Below the pieces are notes generated by a model, which did no database searches, was not told the DNA's origin, and saw only the letters and a program-made list of their open reading frames with translations. This document shows, piece after piece, positions 33,419-45,189 of a stretch of 64,000 nt of DNA. The position numbers and the translations under genes were made by a program. The stretch covers positions 12,688,451-12,752,450 of the forward strand of contig OX637395.1 in NCBI GenBank assembly GCA_951799425.1, given 5' to 3'. Source of the DNA: Ilex aquifolium. Lineage: Eukaryota; Streptophyta; Magnoliopsida; Aquifoliales; Aquifoliaceae. Numbering within the stretch: the first letter of the stretch is position 1; every line of letters starts with the position of its first letter.

Positions 33419-33595
33419 ATGGAAAAAGGCCATGAGATCACAGAGGAAAAGGTTATGCAGAAGAAGAAGCCATTCAAGTTTGTTTGGGGAAGGATGAATT
33501 ATGCATGGAGAATGGCGATGAACAAAAGGACGGATCATCTTCTTCCTTGCTACACAATCCGGCCAGAGTATGTATATGCTATCACTTATTTTTAG
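33419..33595 (+). other. conserved short reading frame MEKGHE..., block 2
   Basis: MEKGHEITEEKVMQKKKPFK..., open for about 58 codons. An overlapping acidic frame (CLGKDELCMENGDEQKDGSSSS) is also open. A GTATGT donor-like site occurs at about 33568. It may be a first exon or leader of the gene at 35772. Function unknown. Confidence 0.3.
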
Positions 33596-33859
33596 TTACT
33601 TCTCTGTTGTATATACAACTCGGTGGTGCCTTCAAATTAACCTAACTGAGTTTTGAGATTTTTCATACACATTTACTTATATTTTCGTTCCTAAATTCTA
33701 TTGGGCGTGCTTCTCTCTCTCTCTCTCCAGATTAATGGCAAATGAATGAAGCATTTGATTTCATTCTAAATCTCTTAGATGCCTTTGCAGGCTTCTTTTT
33801 GTCCTAATACAGCCTATCCATTTACATGCCCATCTGACTTAATGTCTAAACCAAATGTT

Positions 33860-33985
33860 TTTTGAGATTATGGAAAAAGTGTATAGTGGCTTCCTCGTCC
33901 TCGTCCTCCTCTCTCTCTCTCTCTCTCTCCGGAAGAGGTTCACCAGGAGGAGAGAGAGAGAGGAGGCCACTATACACTTTTAGTT
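33860..33985. repeat. hairpin repeat, single copy in block 2
   Basis: AAAAAGTGTATAGTGGCTTC pairs with the inverted GCCACTATACACTTTTAG across CT- and GA-rich arms. It is the unit that is multiplied at 60080-60920. Confidence 0.65.
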
Positions 33986-34182
33986 TCTTCCCTGCTGTAT
34001 ACATAACCCGGGATGCCTTCAAACCTGCAACATCACTCGGTCCCTCTGACATTTTTTTTTTCGCTTTCTGTTTTCTTTAGAGCCTGTGGAGTGTGGAGAG
34101 TCGTATTCTGAGTTTAAAGATTATTCGTGCTTTCAGAGTTTGGATCTTTGTTAGTTTATGAAGGTCACTCGAGACTCAAGAT

Positions 34183-34399
34183 GGCAACTCGGTCTTCCCT
34201 TGAACTCGTTCGGGAAAATTGAGCTTAGCCTTGGAGCCTTTGAACTTGAGTGCAGCTTCATCATATGCAAGCGCCGCATCCTCAGCAGTGTCAAACGTGC
34301 CTAGCCAAACCCGGGCTGCCTTCTTTGGGTCACGTATTTCAGCAGCCCATTTGCCCCAAGGTCTTTGTCTTACTCCTCTGTAATGTTTCCTCAAAGTTC
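34183..34399 (-). pseudogene. AP2/ERF transcription-factor gene fragment
   Basis: On the minus strand an acceptor-like site (ATATGTGAAG, just above 34399) opens an exon encoding a complete AP2/ERF DNA-binding domain: [19 protein letters not shown], then [23 protein letters not shown] and LNFPERVQG. The YRG and WLG elements, and the Ala and Asp typical of the ERF subfamily, are present. It stops soon after the domain, at the boundary with duplicated-block sequence (34182). No start exon or C-terminus is present. Blocks 1 and 3 lack it, so it is a block-2-specific insertion of about 0.55 kb (34183-34735), including intron-like sequence. It is most likely a transported fragment. Confidence 0.8.
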
Positions 34400-35771
34400 C
34401 TTCACATATATAAATATCATTCAAACATCGCTACTTATCGTTAATCTAATAATTATATTGAATTGAATACTCAAATTAAATTAAAAAAACATTTTTTTTT
34501 AAAAATAAGTGTCAATTTTCGACAAGATACGTTAATAGATGAAAAAACTCAACATGAGTTTCAGCAATTTGGGAAGATGATAATTGGTCCTGTATCATAG
34601 GTTGACATGACTAACTTGTTTATTATATGTATTGTATATGGATTTTTAACTTGAGTATGTTTAGCATTTTATCACAAGAATAAAGGAAACCAATTAGTGT
34701 AATCAAGTCAATATTTGGTATTTAACATAATTCCTCGTCCGCGGCACATGCCCACTCTCAAATTTTTTTTCTTAACATTACTTATATGTATTTCAAGTAT
34801 TTATTCAATATTTTTAATTATGCACACCCTATTTTTTTGGCACGTCAATTAGTGTATACTTATATCAAATGAATATGAATTTTTTTGACACATTTTGCAC
34901 ATGTTATGTACCTATCTAGATAAATTTTGAATATACTAGAATCATTTTATACTTTCTAAGACTAAAAAAAACATCATATACATATTCGCTAATTTATTTG
35001 TGATTTTAACATTTATTTTGCTAATTATTGTAAAAATTATAGAGTACACATTGAACTGCATAATTGATCGAATGAGTTATAAATAACAAAGTGATAAAAT
35101 GATTGTGTATATAAATAATAGTAAAGTTGTTATGCAACGGTTTCAAAGTATGAAAATTTACCGGAATCAATTCTAAATGATTTTAATTAGCCTATATTTT
35201 GTAAAAAAAAAAAAAAATTTTGGTGTCGCTTACCAAATTTTGCTATGTTGGGTTTAATGAAATTTTAAATATTAAATATGATGTAATTAAATATAAATTA
35301 TTGTCTTATTTCTATGGTTTATAAAAAAAAAATATTTAGTTTGTTGAAATATTCGTATCCATCCTGTCTTTCCGGCTCCGCTCCTGTATACACTAATCTC
35401 TGAATTTCATTGGATGTTATCATGTGTTTTCCAAACTGGACCAAGAGCCAACTGGGTTTTGAAAATTTTCATACATTTACTTATATTTTCGTATCTACAT
35501 TCTATTGTGGTGGCCTCTGTGTCAGACTGTGTCTCTGTCTCCCTCCCCCAAGTTTGATGGCAAATGAAGCATTTTATTTCATGCCATATTTTCATTCTAA
35601 ATCTCTTAGTTATAACTAAATGTTTTCTCAGAGGAGATTGGGCAAAACAGTGTAGTGGTGGTTTTTCCCTCCTCCCTCTTATCTTCTTTTTGTCTTACTA
35701 CAGCCTTTCCATTTACATGCCTATCTGACTTGATGTCTCAACCAAATGTTTTTTTTTTTCCACAAGAGACC
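34400..35771 (+). repeat. upstream region of gene copy 2
   Basis: The first part (to about 34735) came with the ERF fragment and is AT-rich and intron-like. From about 34740 it matches 10920-11965 of block 1. No exon recognised apart from those listed. Confidence 0.5.
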
Positions 35772-35838
35772 ATGGGAAAAGAGTATAGTGGCTTCCCTCA
35801 TCTTCTTCCTCCTCTCTATCTCTCTCAGGAAGAGGTTC

Positions 35839-35874
<36 letters not shown>

Positions 35875-37839
35875 GCGATGGAGGGGGAAAAAACGACACA
35901 GAGAAACTAGGGTTTCCTTTTCCTTGTTTGCTTACGTCATTATTCTATGATGAGAAAGAAGGAATCAGTAGTGGGACGTAGGGCCTACGCATAAAATTCA
36001 GCGGCCTCAGGGCTAGGGGCGGCAATCGAGTCGTGTTGTATCGGGTTTGTGTCGGGTCGAATATTAGTCGTGTCGAACGTTTGTCAATCCTAACCCAACC
36101 CATTTAACTAATCGTGTCATGTCGAGTTAACCTATTTATTTTCGTGTCGTGTTCTTGTTCGTATTCGTGTTGACCCACATAAATTTTGAATAAAAATTTT
36201 AACGTTAAGATTTTATTTTCACTTAATTGAATCTCTGCTCATACTTTTTCTACAAATTAAAAATTAACTTAATAATAACAATAATAATAATGAGTAATAA
36301 TATATTTTTTATACAATAATTATGTCAGTGCTTGATAAACAGTTACAAATAATTAATATTTTATTTCTATAATACTAATTAAATATGTTAATCGTACATC
36401 GCGCAACCAAATTAAACATCAAAAGTAATGGAAAAAACAAGCCATCAGAACATGAAAACTCATACATGCAACGAAAAGGCCAGGTCAATTTCCTTCGAGT
36501 TAAAAACTTCGTGTTGGCGGGTCAATTCGGGTTAAACGGGTTGAACCCGAATACGACCCATTAACACTTCGTGTTGACGGGTCGTGTCATACACAGATTT
36601 GTACAAAAAAATAGTCAACCCAAATTTATTTATTCGTGTTGTGTTCATGTCGAATTATCGTGTCGTGTCAAAAATTGTCACCCCTGCTCAGGGCAAACCA
36701 AACACAAAAAATAAAAAAAACTAGACGAACAACCCCTAAACTGGTGGGTTCTGGTCTGGACTGCTTTGTTTTATCTTTATGAGTTTATTATTATTATTAT
36801 TTTAACTTTTGTATCCGGATATGATTCTGATTTAATTCAAGAGCGATTTCTATGGTTCAGTTTGATAATTTTGTTTAAGTAAAATTTTCAGTAAATTCTG
36901 TTTTATACATGCTTCTTCAAGGGCATCCTATTTTTGTGGATGAAAGAATTTAGATGAGCTTGGGTTCAATCATATGCACACTGCCACCACCCCCACTTGG
37001 GTTCAAGGATGGGTGCGATCTAAACTTATTTTTTGGGTAAAATTTATTTATTAAATTGATTTTTTATTTCTTACTCAATTTTAATTTTCTTCTCGTTTAA
37101 ATTTAAATTTTTGCCGATTGGGTTTATATGTTTGTTGCTGTTCAGTAATTGCCGATTAGGTGTGAACGGATTGGAATTCTTTCACCATAGGGTATGCTAG
37201 ACATATCATATGGATTGGTAACTTAGTTTTTTAAAATATTTTTTGAGCATAATTAAATATATTTATCAAGCAAAGAAATTATAATTATGGTGACAAGAAA
37301 ATTCTTATAGTCCTTAATTCACTTACATTTCTTAAATTTGTAATCTAAAACAATTTCCTTTTCTTTTATGTGATAGTGGAAGCAAGCAAAAGTTCACATC
37401 ATCTCCTTCAAGCCATAAGGTATTCAAATTTCTGTTGCCATTGCTAATTGGCCTCGTTGCCATCAAGTGTCAAGCCAAAGCGGAGGATCCATTTGAAGCT
37501 CACCCTATAATCATGTCGTGTTTCTGCATAGCCATATGCATCTACGGCCTCGCAATGGTAATAAGAAATCAAGTTCAGACCCGTGACTCGCAAATCTTAG
37601 ACTATGTTATGCTCGTCTCTGGTGCTCTTTCATCGGTCTCACTATTATCGATTCTCTTTCCACGCTTCCCTGAACTACTCATTTTGATTGTACCGGCATT
37701 TTTGTCAATAATATTAGCGCGAAATAAATTGAAGCAGGGATGTTACTGGTTTTACAACCGAATAGCCAATGTGGTTACCCATATTCGCGATTGGTTCACC
37801 CGACGTAATGCCACAGAGCAGCCAAATCTACCAGTATAG
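35772..37839 (+). CDS. uncharacterised protein with four hydrophobic segments, copy 2
   Basis: Proposed model: exon 1 35772-35977 (ATG in ACCATGG context; donor GGGAC|GTAGGG), exon 2 37377-37839 (acceptor TATGTGATAG). The joined frame is 222 codons. The N-terminal ~75 residues are hydrophilic: MGKEYSGFPHLLPPLYLSQ, a (RE)n run encoded by a GA microsatellite, then FYDEKEGISSG and KQKFTSSPSSHKVFKF. Four hydrophobic stretches follow (LLPLLIGLVAI; CFCIAICIYGLAMVI; ILDYVMLVSGALSSVSLLSIL; LLILIVPAFLSIIL), then a basic tail ending TEQPNLPV. It is probably a membrane protein; I do not recognise the family. Copy 3 has exactly the same exon lengths and phase, which supports the model. The intron holds a hAT-like element. 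The start codon is the least certain part. Confidence 0.6.
36014..36686. mobile_element. hAT-like non-autonomous element in the intron of copy 2
   Basis: Flanked by CTCAGGGC (36006-36013 and 36687-36694), an 8-bp TSD typical of hAT. Copies 1 and 3 have a single CTCGGGGC/CACGGGGC. The ends TAGGGGCGGCAAT and ATTGTCACCCCTG are inverted matches. The interior is rich in CGTGTCG/CGGGT words. No transposase. Confidence 0.82.
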
Positions 37840-39345
37840 TAATCCTGTCTGATTTGAAGAAGTTTAATTAGCATTACCACTCTTGAACTGTTCTGTTACT
37901 CGCTAGAGAGATAGATATGTAATTTTATTCTTATCTGTGTTTGTATTGAGCTTCATACATGATACAGCTGGGGCAACTGGTGAACAAATTCACTAATAAA
38001 GGAATGTTTGGATGCTTTGTGAAAATTCTCCATTTCAATCGCTGGTGTTGGACTTTGGGGCGTAAACAAACTGGGTCACCCATGAGTGTGCTAGACCCAA
38101 ATAATTAGGAGCAGTCCCAATTGGATTCACTTTCCTTACTTTGTTTAAAATATATATTGAGATTAATAGGTAATTATAGTTAAAATATAAATTTATTGTA
38201 ATTAAAGATTAAAATGTAAGTAATATGATAAATCTTCAAATTTAAACGATAGCACACTTTGTTTATTAGAGCATATTCAATCCCGAGTGAAATCCTTATT
38301 TAAATTTAAATTTGAGTAAAAATTAGTTAAAAATAATCTCCAGTCATTTACTCAAATTTATACTAAATGAATAGAGTCAAATTTTTACTCAAATCAAAGT
38401 AAATTCAAATTATTTTACGATAATTAAATTTGAGTTTGCCCTCATTTAAATTTGAATTTATACTCTTTTAAATTTGAATTTCTTTATTGAAATATTTGTA
38501 TCAAATCAAAATTTTTACTTAAATATGCATAAGTGAGTTGGCCCATTGCAAACACTACTTTGCCCAAACAAATATGCATAAAAGAGTTGAACAACTAAAC
38601 AGAAAATCATTACACAAAATCTAAAAAACTCCTAAACCATTTGTACATTGTCTAGTTGCTTCTCAACCAAGATTAAACCTTTGGCATCGTTTAATAACAA
38701 TTTTTTCCATAGTCACATAAAATCATCCAACAACAAATCAAATGAAAAATTTATCTACATAGCATGTTTCGCAGCAATTTCTCCCCATTTGTACGTTGAC
38801 TCTTGTAATAGCCAATCCATCTCATTGATTATATTGGCACGAGGTTATTTCTAGTTAGATAAGGAGGGGGAGTGTAGTGACAAAGTTGATGTGATTACGA
38901 TTATGTAGTTTTTAACATACTTTTTCTTAAAATATGTAATGGGTGGTTCTTTTTTCTAATTCTACATCTGAATGATTATATAAAGTACATATTGTATTTG
39001 TAATCGTAACCGCATTAAAAGTGACTTTTGTTATTTGTAACATTAAGTCTCACATTTTCATCTGCTCCTCTTTCTCATGCTCTGTTTCTATATTTTAAAA
39101 GATTAGTATGTGTATAGGTGTATAACAACGGTCAAGATTAATCTAATGTTCATCTACTCTGATCCGATGTACAAAATTCCTCATAATTTTTTTTTTCATA
39201 TTTCACATATTTAACCTCTTCAGGAAAAAAATTGGGCTAAATTTCTACTTTAATTTTTCGGTTTGGAGTTGTAAAACTTGGAGTAAATTTGAGGTTAAAT
39301 CTCGGTTAATCTCCCAAGGAGAAGCACTTAACATCTCCAATCTTT
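37840..39345 (+). repeat. 3' flank of gene copy 2 and end of block 2
   Basis: Matches 25346-26475 and 62871-63447. It contains the unoccupied copia site near 38973-38995. Similarity to 31484-31850 continues to about 39345, where the duplicated block ends. Confidence 0.6.
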
Positions 39346-41500
39346 ACTTATGGATTGTAGTATTGTACTTTTCATTTGTGTGTTTTATGTTTGTTTAAAA
39401 TTGTGAACTTGTGGATTGTTTATTGCGGTAAGAGTATTATGAATTGTGATAATGAACTTGTGGCTTGTTTGAGATTCTTATTGTTCATTATATATAATTG
39501 GGTTGTAGATTAGTTAATTGATAGTATCATAGTAGTGGGAATATTTGTATTTTCAAGTGGAACTAGGCAGTGGTTGGATAATTTATTTTCAGTTTCGTTT
39601 ATTTGAGTTTTATGCTATGCTCATGTGCTTTGTTTTGTTTTCATGTGTCTTGTTTACTACAGTTTGAGTTTGAAGTTTGAATTTTGAAGAGTGAAAATTA
39701 CATGGATTATGCTTAGATTGATACATTATCGAAGTGTTGGACTTAGACTTTGAGCCGTGAACTTCAATAGAGGTATTTTTCTCTACTTAACTTTACAAGT
39801 TGTATTGAAAATTGAATACATTGAAATTGGATACATGTTTGATGATATTTCTCTACTTAACTTTACATGTTTGATGTTATTTTTATAATTATTGTGATTT
39901 TTTAGCCTATTTATTATTATTTATAATTATTATTTATTTTTTTATTATATTACCGGTCAGACCAGTGACCCAACGGTTGAACCAGTGACCCATTGACCTG
40001 GTCCCTTCACCGGGTTGATGTCCGGGCCAGGTTTTAAAACTATGCCTCAACATGATTGATGTTTATAAAACGTATTATATTAAACATATTATGCAGGTTC
40101 TCATCATTTTGCAAACAACATTTTGGGGACCTGGAATAGAATAGGACATGACAACTGACATATTCCTCAACTCCTCCCATTTTTCTCAAAGCCTACCATA
40201 AATGAAATCGAATGTTGAATGAACAGAACATCTGATAACAAAGGTGTCAACATCATATTTGCATACAAGCAATACTATTTCCTCCATTCCTGATTAAGAC
40301 ATTAAAAAAATGAATGACATTATATCAATTCAAAAAAGGAAAAACAGTTACATAAAACAACATTAAAGAAAAACAATGACACCCATTAATACAAAAGTTT
40401 AAATTAATTAATCACATACTGGGAGAACCCTAATACAAAAAACAGTTACACTAAATCAGGATCTAACAGATAGATATTGACTAAAAACTTGTATACAAGA
40501 ACAGTTACATCAAGCGGTACTCTGATTTTTTAACACAATTACACAAAGAAAAAAAAATGTCATAAAAGTTATATACAAAAACAATTACACCAAAAAAAGC
40601 ACCTAAAAACATAAAACAACAAACATGTATAAAGCCAAACACTACTATGATTTTTTACACATATAGACATATAGTATCAACAAAAAAAAACGTACATTTC
40701 TATCTACAAAGAAAATACGATATCATAAATTAATTAAAAAAATGGCATAAAACGTTTATACAAAAAACAGTTACACCCATTAAAATTATTATATACGTCA
40801 CAAAAAAAAAAACAAATAAGTTCTTTTTTCCCTACATCCCAACAAACTAACACCACATAATATCTAACAAACACCTTAACGTGGCCAAATCGAAATTATG
40901 ATTTCCCAATAAAAATGGCCGAATAAAAGAAAAAGCTTAATTATTAAAAACTTATCTTCAAGCCGATAATGGTGATGGCGATTTTCAATTCCTTTTTCGG
41001 AGAAATCCTTAATTGATTAAGAAAAATAGACTTTGGAAGCAAACGAAAATAAACCAAGAAGATACCGCAATCGGAGAAGTGAAATGGCCAAGCCGGACGT
41101 TGAACGAAATCGCAAGAAAGTCGGACGTTGAAGAAAACGTTTTAAGGTAGAGACTTAATACAAACTACAATTCAAAATTCAAAAAAGAGTGATAATATAT
41201 AATAAAATATTTATATATTTGTTTAAATACATAATTGTCAATCAATAATGCAAAATTTAAAAGAGGGTATTTAGGTAAAACAATTTTGATTTCATTTGAA
41301 TTTTGTACATAAACACTATGTTTTATTAAAATTGAACTTAATAGAATAAACAACTTATATATACACTTTTCCTCAAATAAGTCTGAAAAATTGTACCCAC
41401 ACAAAAAAAAACCCTTAATTGTTTGTTTGTTTTTTGTCAAATTAAATCTCTTTTTAGACACACACACAGAACCACTACTACACCGCCACTTAAAGTGGTA
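39346..41500. other. intergenic, no gene recognised
   Basis: AT-rich. At 39955-40045 there is a TE-like terminus (CCGGTCAGACCAGTGACCCA ... CCAGGTTTTAAAACTATG), of the kind seen at plant DNA-transposon ends; its partner was not found. Between 40330 and 40780 AAAACAGTTACA(C/T) words recur irregularly. No exon seen. Confidence 0.4.
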
Positions 41501-41844
41501 GTGGAGTAGGGCCTTGTACACACACAAACTCACCCCAAGGCTATCGATGTGTGTGTGTGTGTGTTGTGTGTTTATTGTCAAAAAAAAAAAAAAAAAATCT
41601 CTTTTTAGATTTTATCAAACCAGTGAGCCAGACTCTCTCGTTGGGCCGAACAAATCAAATTCACCGTGGTCCACAGTCCAACCTGGTAATTATTGGACTG
41701 TCAATAGACCGTCACATGAGCGGACCTCCGTCCATTGGAATTTCGGGCCAGCCCGTGACTGTGGACTTGTGCCGAGGCTTACCATTTGTTCACAAGTAAA
41801 CAGGTTTTTGTCTTTGGTGTCTACACTTGTTCTTAGTATTATAA

Positions 41845-42057
41845 CAGAAGACACTAGAGGAATGCTTTCTTCAATTCCAATCCATTTATTTATCGATACA
41901 AAACAGTGAAGTTTTAAGGAGAGGGTTTGAGAAATCTGCCCTCCCAAAATTGTTAACTCTTCGATTTTCTGTTTATTAAATTGAATAACAAAGCTTCTAC
42001 TTGTGAACTTCTTCTAACACCTCCACTCTTTCTCTAGCCACTCATCTTATCTTTAAG
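41845..42057. repeat. direct repeat R, first copy, left half
   Basis: Resembles 44530-44735 (ATGCTTTC(T/C)TCAATTCCAATCC; GTTAACTCTTCGATTTTC; AAGCTTCTACTTGTGAACTTC). The copy is split by the element at 42058-43143 and continues at 43144-43262. Confidence 0.75.
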
Positions 42058-42787
42058 GGAAATTTGGAGGCCGGTCCCCCTATATGGACTTGTTTGGACT
42101 TAAGTCCGTCAAGGAAACTTATTTGTTATGAAGTCCGTTTTTTGTCAATTTTACCATACTATCCCTTCCCTTTAGAAGTGAAATAAAACTAAAAATTAAA
42201 AACTCCTAAATCTTAGGAGTTTGACTAACATTAAAATCTTTTCTCTCTCATATATATCTATATTCATATATAGGTTAAGTGTTTGACTAACATTAAAATT
42301 TTGCCTCTCTCTTATCTATCTATATCCATATATAGGTTAGGTATATATATATATAGTAACATTAAAAATAAAAAATAGTAACATTCAAATACAAAAAAAG
42401 TTATGATTTGGATACAAAAAATAATACATTTAAACACAAAAAAATAGTAACATTTAAACATAAAAAAAAATTGAAACATTCAATATTAATATTTTTAAAA
42501 AATAACAATAGTAACATGTTCAACAAAAATTGTAACATACTTAACAATAATTATTTCTCTCAAATTCAAACGCAAAAAATAGTACCATTCAAACACAAAA
42601 AATAGTAATATTCAAAAACAAAACAAATAGTAACATTGAATATTAATATTTAGTAAAATAATAGTAGTAACATGCTCAACAAAAACAGTAACATGCTCAA
42701 AATAATAGGAACATGAACAGTAACATACTCAACAAAAATAGTAACATGAACAGTAACATAATAAAAAAAAATAGTAACATGAATTTG

Positions 42788-42827
<40 letters not shown>

Positions 42828-42852
42828 GGAGAGAGAAAGAGTTTTGAATTTG

Positions 42853-42886
<34 letters not shown>

Positions 42887-43143
42887 TTTTGAATTTGAAT
42901 TTTAAATTTATGATGGAGATTTTATTGGCATATTTTAATTGACCTTGAATTAAGGGATAACAATTTCCAAAATAGGAAATTAATTTAACTTCCTTTCAAG
43001 GAAGGGTATTTTTGAGATAAAAAAAAAAAGTGGACTTAAGTCATTACATATAATTTTAAACATGGACTTAGCCCCTTATAAGTTTCCTTACCGGACTCAT
43101 CTCCAAACAAGTACATCTAGGGGGACTCACTTCCAATTTTCAC
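42058..43143. mobile_element. 1.1-kb TIR element with 8-bp TSD
   Basis: Flanked by TATCTTTA on both sides (42050-42057, 43144-43151). The uninterrupted second copy of the host repeat reads CTTATCTTTAATCATC near 44726. The TIRs are long and imperfect: AGGGAAATTTGGAGGCCGG and CTTGTTTGGACTTAAGTCC at the left, and inverted relatives at 43058-43143. The interior carries many AAAATAGTAACAT words and TA/GA microsatellites (42789-42820, 42854-42886). Its terminal sequence recurs at 45190. It is hAT- or Mutator-like by TSD length. No transposase. Confidence 0.72.
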
Positions 43144-43479
43144 TATCTTTAATCATCTTGTTATTGAGTTGGGTCCAGGTAACTTAATCCATGATCATAG
43201 ATCTATAACCTATAGCCCATGACCCATTTTTTTAATAAGCTACTTGATAGCTAAGCAGTACAAAACAAAACAAAACAAAAAAATTACATGTAATTTTTTT
43301 ACTTTATTAAGTTCAATTATACGTAACTTTCTTCTTATTAGATACACAATTTAGTTATCATTTTTCGTGTATTACTTAATTACTCTTCCTTAAACAATGC
43401 ATAACTAATTGATAGTTTATTTTCTAATCAAATATGTAAAGATTTGATTAGATTTTATCATTTGTTTGAAATTTGAACA

Positions 43480-43865
43480 TTTATTCTTATTCTCTCTCTC
43501 TCTCTCTATGTCCCACTCTCTTTCTCCCTATTTTCTCTCACTTTTACTCTCTCACTCTCTCACTCTATCTCTCATATTTTCTATCTCTCTCACTCCTTTT
43601 CTTTTAAATAATTCGTATTTTTTAGAGGCATTTTTTTTGGGGGGAGAGGGGGAAGGGAGCTTGAACCATTGACCTTAAGAAGACAAAGTCTTCACAAGGT
43701 AAGAAGTACTATTTTCTATCTCTCTCCCTCTCTCTCTATCTCCCTCTCTCTTTATTTTCTCTATCAAACTCTTTCTCTCTTCCCTGCATATTCAAGGCAC
43801 TGTTACTCTCTCTCTCTCTCTCTCTCCATATTTTCTCTCTCTCTCTCTCTCTCTCTCTCTGAAGT
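43480..43865. repeat. CT-rich microsatellite cluster
   Basis: Long runs of CTCTCT interspersed with TATTTTCT (43489-43505, 43720-43752, 43808-43860). The Ser/Leu-rich reading frames here are artefacts of the repeat. Confidence 0.85.
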
Positions 43866-44529
43866 CGGTATTCTTAAACATCTTTGTATTGGTACTCCAA
43901 AAGAGATACACCGAAGAGATATACCAAAGAGTTGAACCACTTATTCACCATCTAGTGACATCAAAAAATACGACGACAAGATACACCGAAGAGTTTCACC
44001 ATCCAGTGACGCCAACGAGATACTCCAAAGAGATAGAATAAAGAGTTACACCAGACAGGGACACTAAAAGATACAACAGCGAGATACACCAAACAATTTT
44101 ATCGAAGAGTGGCACCAAAAAAATATATCATACAGTTGTTGATATTATGATTTGATGCAAATTATTCCGATGACAATAAGAATACGAAACCCAAACTCGC
44201 CGGAGATTTTTTGGGTGATCTTCCTCCTCAAAAAAATTATCGATTTGGTCTTCTATAGATAGCATATCCAATTTTTCTTTTTTACAGATATGGAACATCT
44301 GTATGGTATTTCGAATTTCAAAAATCGATGAAGAAATAGGAAGAAGACCGCCGGTTTCTTCGACCTTGTTTGGAAGAGTTCTGTTGAACGTGACAGGGAA
44401 TATAGATGGTTTCCAAAAAACTAGGTTTTGCAAGTTTTGCTTTTAATGGATAGTTTTTTTGTCTTTTCTCAAATAAATGTACTTTTGCCCCAAAAAGTTT
44501 TTTGTACTTCACTTTCCTTCAAATAAGCG
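43866..44529. other. intergenic, irregular AGATACACC(A/G)AA repeats
   Basis: Words such as GAGATACACC(A/G)AAGAG recur between 43895 and 44120. The minus strand from 44130 to 44430 has a 101-codon open frame without any family resemblance. Nothing firm. Confidence 0.35.
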
Positions 44530-44841
44530 TATGCTTTCCTCAATTCCAATCCATATATTTACCGATACAAATCAATGAAGTTTTAAGGAAAGGGTTTGAG
44601 AATCATTCCCTCTCAAAATTGTTAACTCTTCGATTTTCTACTTATTAAATTGAAAAACAAAGCTTCTACTTGTGAACTTCTTCCAACACCTCCACTCTTC
44701 CACTCCTTCTCTAGTCACTCATCTTATCTTTAATCATCTTGTTGTTGAGTTGGGTTCAGCCCATGTGGTAACTTAACCCATGATCATGGGTCTATGGCCC
44801 ATAACCCATTTATTTAATTAGTTACTTGGTAGCTAAGTAAC

Positions 44842-45164
44842 TGTAAGGGTGTAAATCCGCTCCGGATCGAACCCTCTACCGAAGGATTCCGGCTGACCTC
44901 GGGCCTAGCCGAGTAGCCTTTACCTCTCTAGCCGACCAGGAGCTCGTCCCACATCGGAAGAGAGTCGTCTCCCCCTCCCCCTTATAAGCCTGGTACCCAA
45001 CCCCTTCAGGGCCCAGGCTTATAAGGGGGAGGGGGAGACGACTCTCTTCCGATGTGGGACGAGATCCTGGTCGGCTAGAGAGGTAAAAGCTACTCGGCTA
45101 GGCCCGAGGTCAACCGGAATCCTTCAGTGGAGGGTTCGATCCGGAGCGAATTTACACCCTTACA
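44842..45164. mobile_element. 323-bp near-perfect foldback element
   Basis: The sequence is almost entirely one inverted repeat. TGTAAGGGTGTAAAT (44842-44856) pairs with ATTTACACCCTTACA (45150-45164), and the arms continue to a small loop near 45000-45016, with a few mismatches. The flanks are GTAAC on both sides (44837-44841, 45165-45169), a 5-bp TSD. Both arms carry CCCACATCGGAAGAGAG and a GGTTCGATCC word. RNA from either strand would fold into a long hairpin. Confidence 0.85.
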
Positions 45165-45189
45165 GTAACATAAAACCAAAAAAAAAAAA

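Noticed and set aside
41514..41947. Overlapping frames around the (TG)n tract near 41550
   Set aside because: Several frames are open on both strands, which is typical of chance in repeat-flanked DNA. No splice or promoter support.
43466..43935. Ser/Leu-rich open frames in the CT cluster
   Set aside because: Simple-repeat artefact; no start context, splice sites or family resemblance.
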